Assembly: GCA_910578305.1 (NCBI GenBank) | Contig: CAJTQH010000001.1 | Location: 1 to 20,478 of the forward strand | Direction of reading: 5' to 3' | DNA: 20,478 nucleotides | DNA from: an uncultured Muribaculaceae bacterium | GTDB lineage: Bacteria; Bacteroidota; Bacteroidia; Bacteroidales; Muribaculaceae | In this document: piece by piece, positions 14,237 to 20,478 of the stretch | Layout of the letters: the number at the start of each line of letters is the position of its first letter | Numbering within the stretch: position 1 is the stretch's first letter | Made by a program: the position numbers and the translations under genes | Notes under the pieces: generated by a model | What the model saw: only the letters and a program-made list of their open reading frames with translations | The model's database searches: none | Told to the model about the DNA's origin: nothing

Positions 14237-15502
14237 ATGATGAATCCAAGAATATATCTTGCGGCGATATGGCTCATGATATCCGCTGTGACCGGCATAG
14301 CGGCGGTATATACCCCGAAGCAGGTGCCCAACGTGCATGTGCAAGACCGCACCCAATATGTGAGCAACCCCGACGGCATACTGTCGGCGGCAGCCGTGAC
14401 CCGGCTCAACACCATGCTCGACAGCGTGTGGAACATATCAACCGCCGAGCCCGTTGTGGTGGCCATCGACGACATGGCCGAGGGCTACGACGAAGTGACA
14501 TTTGCCAACGAACTCTATAAACTCTGGGGCATAGGTAAAAAGGACAAACACAACGGACTGCTGATACTTATCGTAAAAAATCCGCACCGATGGACTGTGC
14601 GCACAGGCTATGGCACCGAAGGAGTACTTACCGACGGTACCTGCGGATCGATCATGCGACACCATGCGGTGCCGGCATTCCGCAACGGCGACTACGACGG
14701 TGGCGTAATTGCTGCCACAAAAGTGATGGCCGACGCACTCACCGATCCGGAAGCGGCCGACGTAATACGCTCAAAATACTCCAACAACTCCGGAGCCGAC
14801 AAGGAAATGGAACTGTTTCCCTTCTGGATACGCGCAAGTGTGATTACCGGCATAGTCATGCTCATATGGGTGCTTGCGGTCATAGTGCGGTCGCGGGGTA
14901 AGAGCGACCAGGAACGCTACCGTCAGCTCAACAATATCAAGCCGGTGGCTTTGTTTCTCTCATTTCTATGTCTGGGAATTCCGGCCGTAGCATATGCCGT
15001 GTGCGCGCTGACCATGAACCGCCTTCGCAATCACCGTCGCAAATGCCCCAATTGCGGAGCTCAGATGAAAAAACTCGATGAAGCCACCGACAACAACTAT
15101 CTCACACCGGCCCAGGACATGGAGGAGCGCATCAACTCCATCGACTACGATGTGTGGCTGTGTCCGGAATGCGGCGAAAAAGATGTGATACCATACGTAA
15201 ACAAACAGTCGTCTTATTCCACATGCGCTAATTGCGGAGCTCGCACCTGCACGCTGTCGGGCAACCGCATCATACAGCAGCCCACAACACATCGCGAAGG
15301 TCGAGGAGAGCGCATATACTCATGCCGCAACTGCGGAGCGGTCACATCAAAGCCCTACACCATAGCCAAGCTGGCCACTCCGATAGTAATAGTGCCCGGC
15401 GGATTCGGAGGCCGTGGCGGAGGAGGATTCGGCGGCGGCATGTCGGGCGGCAGCTTTGGTGGCGGTATCACCGGCGGGGGTGGAGCCTCCGGCGGATGGT
15501 GA
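14237..15502 (+). CDS. TPM-domain membrane protein with zinc-ribbon motifs and Gly-rich tail
   Basis: The product has 421 residues. A signal peptide (1-24) is followed by a TPM domain (about 35-172) with YVSNPDGILS near its start, FANELYKLWGIG, and RTGYGTEGVLTDGTCG (122-137). Two membrane segments follow (about 198-216 and 236-258). The next part carries four CxxC pairs (270/273, 309/312, 330/333, 363/366), which look like two zinc ribbons. The end is a glycine-rich tail finishing GGASGGW, as in YgcG-type proteins. TPM proteins in plants act in photosystem II repair; bacterial members are poorly understood. The TPM domain should face the periplasm and the ribbons the cytoplasm if both helices span. 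It shares a unit with DUF4491 (52-base gap). Confidence 0.88.
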   Translation: MMNPRIYLAAIWLMISAVTGIAAVYTPKQVPNVHVQDRTQYVSNPDGILSAAAVTRLNTMLDSVWNISTAEPVVVAIDDMAEGYDEVTFANELYKLWGIGKKDKHNGLLILIVKNPHRWTVRTGYGTEGVLTDGTCGSIMRHHAVPAFRNGDYDGGVIAATKVMADALTDPEAADVIRSKYSNNSGADKEMELFPFWIRASVITGIVMLIWVLAVIVRSRGKSDQERYRQLNNIKPVALFLSFLCLGIPAVAYAVCALTMNRLRNHRRKCPNCGAQMKKLDEATDNNYLTPAQDMEERINSIDYDVWLCPECGEKDVIPYVNKQSSYSTCANCGARTCTLSGNRIIQQPTTHREGRGERIYSCRNCGAVTSKPYTIAKLATPIVIVPGGFGGRGGGGFGGGMSGGSFGGGITGGGGASGGW

Positions 15503-15554
15503 CATATGCCAACAACTCAATCTCACAACAAACACTCTTAACGCATATTCTACA

Positions 15555-15866
15555 ATGACTGAATTACTCGAACAATGGCATCTGCTCGGCCTCGTGATCG
15601 GAGCAGGCACATTCATAGTCATAGGACTATTTCATCCGGTGGTCATAAAATGTCACTACCATTACGGTACCGGATGCTGGTGGTGGTTTCTGATTCTCGG
15701 CCTTGCCGCACTCGGCGGCTCAATCGCAGTGTCGGACGTGATGTGGTCATCGCTGCTCGGAGTGCTTGCTTTCTCCTCTTTCTGGACGATAGGAGAAGTA
15801 TTCGAACAGGAAAAGCGAGTGGCACGCGGATGGTTTCCTGCCAATCCAAAACGCAGGAAGCAATGA
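15555..15866 (+). CDS. DUF4491 family integral membrane protein
   Basis: The product has 103 residues from the ATG at 15555; the open frame extends upstream into the TPM gene but only in a shifted frame. Three hydrophobic segments are visible: LLGLVIGAGTFIVIGLFHPVVI, WWWFLILGLAALGGSIAV and a segment ending LLGVLAFSSFWTIGEVF. The tail has EQEKRVARGWFPANPKR. I recognise this pattern as DUF4491, a small membrane family of unknown function common in gut Bacteroidetes and Firmicutes. It follows the TPM gene and is likely cotranscribed. It converges on the helicase-nuclease gene, with 19 bases between the two stops and no visible terminator. Confidence 0.85.
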   Translation: MTELLEQWHLLGLVIGAGTFIVIGLFHPVVIKCHYHYGTGCWWWFLILGLAALGGSIAVSDVMWSSLLGVLAFSSFWTIGEVFEQEKRVARGWFPANPKRRKQ

Positions 15867-15885
15867 CCGGAACTGCAAATATCAA

Positions 15886-18800
15886 CTAAAAGTCCACACG
15901 CACTATATCACCCGAATCGACATAATATACGAAGCCACGCACATTTTCATGCCCCATGGCGGCAAGAACTTTCATATAGCCTCGGACTTGCGCGGCATAC
16001 CTGTGCGGATGTTCTGAACCAAACTTATAGTCTATAACATCGACAGTGCCCTGTGCTGTCCACACCACCCGGTCGGGGCGACACACCGAGCCCTCATCGC
16101 CATCGCACAGATATATGGGGCGCTCGCACAGCACACGCCGATATCCGTCAAACCACGGTCTCACCTCGTCGCGCTCCAGCTGCGAGGCCAGATATCGCTC
16201 CACCGCCTCGCTCTCGCGTTCAGGCAGTATGCGGCGATAAACACTGCGCTTCACAGCACGCGACAGTGAATCAGCGGTTGACACATGAGCCAGCACATCG
16301 TGAAGCACGGTGCCGCGTTCGGGAGCCACACCATAATCAAGATACCGTTCTATATCAAGTGTTTTCCACAGGTCGTCGCGGTCTGACGTATAATACGGCT
16401 GCATCTCTGACACTTCAAGCGGATCAAGAGCCTTGGCTGTTTTTTTAGCACTTGCGCGCGGCGACGACGGCACTCCAAAAGAATAAGTCGTCACTCTCAT
16501 TGTCTGTTCGGCATCAGTGTCCAGTCCGGCGGCTGAACCGCCCACCATTGCATCAGACACATCATCGGCTTCCATCTCCGGCACAGCACGGCCAAGCAGA
16601 TTGTTGACAGGTGACGCACCGGCATTGTCGGCAACAGGCTCGGTCATAATCACAACCAACTCGTCGATGGCTCGTGTCATGGCCACGTACAATATGTTCA
16701 TCTCGTCGAGTTTCTGCTCGCGGCATCGACGCTCATACTGCTCTTCAAACACCGTGCCGCTCATATAGCTGCCCGGTTCGAGAGGTATCATCGGAGGCAC
16801 AACATCCGGATCCAACCCTGCGAAACCATCAAGTCTGAACCATTCACTCCCCTTGAACTCAACCATTTTCCAGTTTACCATCGGGAGATGCACACATTTG
16901 AATTCCAGACCCTTGGATTTATGCACCGACATCACACGCAGCGCATTGTCGTCGAACGGCGACGCCACCTTGGATCTGTGTCCCGTTTCGTTCCACCAAC
17001 GCAGAAACGAGTGCAGATCCGATGCTCCCTGACTGCAGAAATCCGTTATAAGATCCACAAATGCCGCTATGTACATGCTCTGTTCAGAAGCGACGGAAGG
17101 TGATATGTATCTTCTGATAATCCGCTCCACAAGCGACGGCAGATTGAAACACGCCATACTGCCCACGCTCTCATCGGCGCTTATGTCGCACACGTCGGCC
17201 TCAATGGCCTCTTTCAGAGCCTCCTCACTGTGCATCCGCTTACTGAGCAGATGTTCGTAACGGTTGATGAGCCGGCTTATCTCCCTCATGCGTTTCTTAC
17301 GTGCACTCTGCCCCGACGGCGACTCAAGCGGCATTGCCAGAAACCGCATCACACTAATGATCAGCCTCACGGCCGGAGCCGAATCCATGCATAGGGCATC
17401 GTCAGACATTATACGCACCCCTTTCATGCCGTCATCGGAAGCCATGCGGTGCATCAGATATTCGATAACCTGAGTAGCCTCACTGTTAAACCGCACCAAT
17501 ACAGCGATATCCGACGGCTTATATCCCATGGACAATTCACGCCTGATATGAGTATACATCATATCAAGACTGCATCCGCGGGTCTGAGCCGCAGGGGCCT
17601 TGGACAATACGTTTACAGACACAAATCCTCGATCCGGATCTATATTGGCGGGCAACTGCTGGCCAACATTGGCATATATATCATCAAATCCGTTAAGCGA
17701 AGAAAGCCGCCGGAAAAGTTTATTGTTGAAATCAACCACGCGCGCCGAACTTCGCCAATTCGTATTCTCTCCCGGCGAAGTTCCCTCCACACGGCTATCG
17801 CCTGAAACCTCCTGCTGAACTTCCGACTGCAACAGCGTGGGATCGGAATACCGGAATCTGTATATACATTGTTTTTCATCGCCTATTATCAGGCTGTCAT
17901 GATCGGTCGACAGACCTTCGTTGAGCAGCGGACGCAGATTGTCCCACTGCATGCGCGATGTGTCCTGAAATTCATCTATAAGGTAATGTTCGATCCAGAC
18001 TCCTACTCGTTCGTATACAAACGGCGCATCGTCGTCGGCTATTATCTCTCGCAACAGTGCATTGGTGTCGGACAGCAGTATCGTATTGTTCTCACTGCGG
18101 TAACGGTCGACATAATGGTACACACGCTCAAGCAGTCCGAGCACAAACAGACTGTCGCGCACCCGCTTAAGCATCGCTGTTGCCGCACCAGCAGACTGCA
18201 TCGACACACAGGCTGCGGCTATTACATCGTCAAGATCCGTGTCGGGCGATGCACTCAGTTTTTTCTTCAATGCCGCCACATAGGCGCATGTCACGTCTTC
18301 GACCACATTGCCCACTATGCGGCCTGAAGGAATATTACCGCCGGCAGCGCCCGCACGCAGAAGTTTCATCAGGTCTTTTTTGACATACAACGCACCTCCG
18401 TCACCGGCATATCCGCGCGCATTTATCAGATCGAGAGCCCGACAGCATGCTTCTTTCATATTCCGGCGATATGTCTGTTCCAGACTGTAGATTCCGTGGG
18501 CAAAACCGTTAAGTCGCGCAGGCTCGGACAGATATTCCATCATGGTATCGTAGTGCATGGTAAACTCGTCGTTGCTGATCGACCTGATAAATTTCAGAGT
18601 ACGTGTATACATATCTGAATTGCGGTTAAACAGCTGCACCTTGCTGCCCTGCGCAAGCATATCAAGCAGATATCGCGTTATCCACTCCACTATATGACGT
18701 GTGTGTGCCGAATGACTGTCAGCCGACAACGAATCAAACATATCTTTCACACCCTGCCCAATGGCATGCGCATTGTCGAGATCCACATCGTAATTGCCTG

Positions 18801-19224
18801 CGATATCCACTTCTCGTGCAAACGTACGCAATATCTGCTGAAAAAACGAGTCGATGGTACTTACCTGAAAGTAATTGAAATCAAACAGAAGTTGACGCAG
18901 AGCTCTTCCTGCGGCCTCAGTGAGTTCATCCTCCGAGCAATGAAGCTCTTTAATCAGCGTATCGGCATAGCCGCTCCTTGCGGTCCAACCGTATTCCAAT
19001 CCTGCCAGCACCGCCAGTTCATGCACTATGCGTCGCTTCATCTCGTCGGTGGCCTTGTTGGTAAAAGTCACCGCAAGAATATGACGGTGACGGTCGGTAA
19101 GAGTGCGATTAAGAGCATACTCTCCCGTCTCGTGGTTTTTCACCCCGAGAATCATCTTGATATATTCACGAGCCAGCCTGAACGTTTTGCCAGACCCTGC
19201 CGAAGCCTTATAGATCGATAGCAT
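15886..19224 (-). CDS. AddA/RecB-type UvrD helicase with C-terminal PD-(D/E)XK nuclease
   Basis: The product has 1,112 residues. Superfamily 1 helicase motifs are in order: Walker A ASAGSGKT (7-14), TFTNKATDEMKRRI (53-66), DEFQD (417-421), GDEKQCIYRFR (448-458), NWRSS (489-493), VHKSKGLEF (767-775) and LYVAMTRA (845-852). The C-terminus is a RecB-family nuclease: His975 in GTVLHDV, Asp1051 in RPDRVV, Asp1065 and Lys1067 in VIDYKFG, and Gln1079 in the QVRGY helix. Such proteins process double-strand DNA ends for recombination, normally with an AddB partner. No AddB-like gene is in this window. It lies 23 bases after the SUI1 gene with no promoter box between, so it is probably the last gene of that operon. 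Confidence 0.93.
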   Translation of the reverse strand: MLSIYKASAGSGKTFRLAREYIKMILGVKNHETGEYALNRTLTDRHRHILAVTFTNKATDEMKRRIVHELAVLAGLEYGWTARSGYADTLIKELHCSEDELTEAAGRALRQLLFDFNYFQVSTIDSFFQQILRTFAREVDIAGNYDVDLDNAHAIGQGVKDMFDSLSADSHSAHTRHIVEWITRYLLDMLAQGSKVQLFNRNSDMYTRTLKFIRSISNDEFTMHYDTMMEYLSEPARLNGFAHGIYSLEQTYRRNMKEACCRALDLINARGYAGDGGALYVKKDLMKLLRAGAAGGNIPSGRIVGNVVEDVTCAYVAALKKKLSASPDTDLDDVIAAACVSMQSAGAATAMLKRVRDSLFVLGLLERVYHYVDRYRSENNTILLSDTNALLREIIADDDAPFVYERVGVWIEHYLIDEFQDTSRMQWDNLRPLLNEGLSTDHDSLIIGDEKQCIYRFRYSDPTLLQSEVQQEVSGDSRVEGTSPGENTNWRSSARVVDFNNKLFRRLSSLNGFDDIYANVGQQLPANIDPDRGFVSVNVLSKAPAAQTRGCSLDMMYTHIRRELSMGYKPSDIAVLVRFNSEATQVIEYLMHRMASDDGMKGVRIMSDDALCMDSAPAVRLIISVMRFLAMPLESPSGQSARKKRMREISRLINRYEHLLSKRMHSEEALKEAIEADVCDISADESVGSMACFNLPSLVERIIRRYISPSVASEQSMYIAAFVDLITDFCSQGASDLHSFLRWWNETGHRSKVASPFDDNALRVMSVHKSKGLEFKCVHLPMVNWKMVEFKGSEWFRLDGFAGLDPDVVPPMIPLEPGSYMSGTVFEEQYERRCREQKLDEMNILYVAMTRAIDELVVIMTEPVADNAGASPVNNLLGRAVPEMEADDVSDAMVGGSAAGLDTDAEQTMRVTTYSFGVPSSPRASAKKTAKALDPLEVSEMQPYYTSDRDDLWKTLDIERYLDYGVAPERGTVLHDVLAHVSTADSLSRAVKRSVYRRILPERESEAVERYLASQLERDEVRPWFDGYRRVLCERPIYLCDGDEGSVCRPDRVVWTAQGTVDVIDYKFGSEHPHRYAAQVRGYMKVLAAMGHENVRGFVYYVDSGDIVRVDF

Positions 19225-19247
19225 ATATGCCCCGACGCTTTGTTTAT

Positions 19248-19598
19248 TTATATGATACGTGCTTTATAACCCATGCTCCCGAGCATTTCGAGTAGACGAG
19301 TGCGATAGTCGCCCTGAATCAGTATGTCTCCGCCGCGGGCCGAGCCTCCTGTGCCGAGTTTCTGCTTCAGTTCCGACGCGATCTGCCGCAACTTCTCGTC
19401 ATCGTATTCCCAGCCGGTTATCAGAGTGGCGGTCTTGCCGGCACGTCCCTTACGCTCAAGACTGATATCGACACGCGGATGCGATGCAGGATTGTCGGCT
19501 GCATTTGTTACGTCCGCAGCACTATCCGTATCAACGACAGGCTCACCCGGAGCCATTTCAGAACGTAATGCTTTAAGTTTATCCTGCCAGTCCATCAT
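19248..19598 (-). CDS. yciH: SUI1/eIF1-like translation factor, YciH family
   Basis: The product has 116 residues. An acidic, low-complexity N-terminus (about 1-40) precedes the SUI1 domain: RKGRAGKTATLITGWE (49-64), the hallmark GTGGSARGGDILIQGDYR (82-99) and a final LGSMGYKARII. The family resembles eukaryotic eIF1. E. coli YciH influences start-site fidelity and stress translation in some reports. The first ATG overlaps the lipoprotein stop as ATGA; a second ATG directly follows (19595) and would overlap as TGATG. Either way translational coupling is likely. It sits between the lipoprotein and the helicase-nuclease gene. Confidence 0.92.
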   Translation of the reverse strand: MMDWQDKLKALRSEMAPGEPVVDTDSAADVTNAADNPASHPRVDISLERKGRAGKTATLITGWEYDDEKLRQIASELKQKLGTGGSARGGDILIQGDYRTRLLEMLGSMGYKARII

Positions 19599-20071
19599 TG
19601 CGGAGTCATCACATTGTCAATTATTGAATCGGGAGTAAACTCATCGACATCCGACATATCCACCGGATGATTAAGATTGCTCACCAGCGAACTCATGGCT
19701 GCCACATGCTGCATCTGTTCAGGCGATACGCCTGTGTAGAACAGTTCGGCACTGTCGGCGTCGGCCTTGTATGCACGATTGTACAGATCGACGGCTGTGG
19801 CTGTGCTGGTACCATCGTTGTCATTGTCGGCAAGTTGCATATACACCATCGACAGACGCGCAAGCTGAACTGCAGATAGCTGCGAAAGGATCTCGTCGCC
19901 AGTCATATGGTCGGCAACACTGCGTGCCACCTGCATGTCGCCCTGCGTCACAGCCTCTTCGGCCTGCCGCAACGACTCCTCTATTCCTGCCGCACTGCCT
20001 CCGCCGGTACATGACCACATGGAGGCCGACAACAGAAGTATCAACAGATTGACTGTTTTTCTGATATTCAT
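19595..20071 (-). CDS. Small predicted lipoprotein, function unknown
   Basis: The product has 158 residues from the ATG at 20071, chosen because a lipoprotein signal starts there: MNIRKTVNLLILLLSASMWSC, with the probable lipidated Cys21 and a Gly-Gly-Gly-Ser linker. An earlier ATG at 20131, which overlaps the upstream stop as TGATG, would add 20 residues before the hydrophobic core and is less likely. The mature part is helical and acidic. EESLRQAEEAVTQGDMQVAR and LARLSMVYMQLADNDND, then AVDLYNRAYKADADS, read like one or two degenerate TPR-type helix pairs. I recognise no named family. It sits between dnaX and yciH in a tightly packed minus-strand unit. Confidence 0.75.
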   Translation of the reverse strand: MNIRKTVNLLILLLSASMWSCTGGGSAAGIEESLRQAEEAVTQGDMQVARSVADHMTGDEILSQLSAVQLARLSMVYMQLADNDNDGTSTATAVDLYNRAYKADADSAELFYTGVSPEQMQHVAAMSSLVSNLNHPVDMSDVDEFTPDSIIDNVMTPQ

Positions 20072-20130
20072 AATATATTTCGATAAATATGCTTGATTGG
20101 GGTTCATGAAGTTATTATGTGCCGACAGCA

Positions 20131-20478
20131 TCACGACAGCCGCAACTTGAAATCGTCGATCATGTGCCGTAGCACAGGATACTCATTTCGCATTTTTTCA
20201 AGCAGTTCACTGTCGCTGAGAGTGTGGCGTGGCGAACTACCCTGATTGATACGTATGTCAAATGTCACCAGATCGTTCGACAGCGCATTGTGTATGCTCC
20301 TGAGCAGATCGGGACGATTGATCTCCATAAGCTCAAGTTGCTTCTGATTTTGCACAACGATTTCGAAGTGTGTAGGCGACACCAGTCTGGGCGGTGAGGC
20401 TCTCATTGTATTGATGAGAATGTGTGCTGTGGGATGTGTGTGGACATACGTTTCCCAAGCCGTGTTGAGCGCTTCAGA
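20131..20478 (-). CDS. dnaX: DNA polymerase III gamma/tau subunit, C-terminal end (partial)
   Basis: The frame is open from the window edge to a TGA at 20133-20131, giving 115 residues; the 5' part lies outside. It starts SEALNTAWETYVHTHPTAHI and continues with LINTMRASPPRLVSPTHFEI, VVQNQKQLELMEINRPDLLR and a stretch like LVTFDIRIN. That pattern (AW..Y, then NTMR, then F.I.V.N..Q...L) is how I recognise the C-terminal domain of Bacteroidetes DnaX proteins. The ATPase and zinc parts are not in the window, so the call rests on this domain alone. The next gene begins at or 60 bases after the stop. Confidence 0.7.
   Translation of the reverse strand, partial: SEALNTAWETYVHTHPTAHILINTMRASPPRLVSPTHFEIVVQNQKQLELMEINRPDLLRSIHNALSNDLVTFDIRINQGSSPRHTLSDSELLEKMRNEYPVLRHMIDDFKLRLS

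Overview
The window looks like core chromosome of a Bacteroidota bacterium of the order Bacteroidales. Four things point there. Promoters match the Bacteroides type (TTTG, about 20 bases, then TAnnTTTG). Start codons lack Shine-Dalgarno sequences. Two proteins end in type IX secretion (T9SS) sorting domains. Family types such as DUF4494 and DUF4491 are typical of the order. The fairly high GC and heavy use of ATA for isoleucine would fit Muribaculaceae, but that is inference. I saw no tRNA, rRNA, CRISPR array, insertion sequence, phage gene or integrase.

Left part (1-7,464, all plus strand): the 3' end of a secreted protein with a sorting domain and a terminator; a subtilisin-like S8 protease with its own sorting domain; a two-gene unit of DUF4494 and the PLP-homeostasis protein YggS; a 12-helix MFS sugar-type transporter; and transketolase. 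Strong hairpin terminators follow YggS, the transporter and transketolase, so these are separate transcription units.

Middle part (7,550-14,164): a patatin-like lipase (minus) is divergent from pnp, polynucleotide phosphorylase with an Arg-Gly-rich tail (plus). A 520-base interval then carries two possible small ORFs on opposite strands between the pnp hairpin and the prs terminator. Minus-strand prs (PRPP synthase) and a cytoplasmic GH13 alpha-amylase-type enzyme follow. Transketolase and Prs both act on pentose phosphates, but they are 4 kb apart and not in one operon.

Right part (14,190-20,478): a plus-strand pair of TPM-domain zinc-ribbon membrane protein and DUF4491 membrane protein converges on a minus-strand cluster. 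In transcription order that cluster is the dnaX C-terminus (cut by the window edge), a small lipoprotein, a SUI1/YciH translation factor and a 1,112-residue AddA/RecB-type helicase-nuclease. The first three overlap or nearly overlap at stop and start codons, and the fourth follows after 23 bases.

No clearly new multi-gene system is visible; most of the window is housekeeping. The least explained stretch is 10,948-11,285, with a 55-residue membrane ORF and an oppositely oriented 48-residue ORF behind a promoter-like box. Three starts (335, 5,370 and 14,114) were set downstream of longer open frames because the promoter -7 box lies on or beside the earlier start codon.
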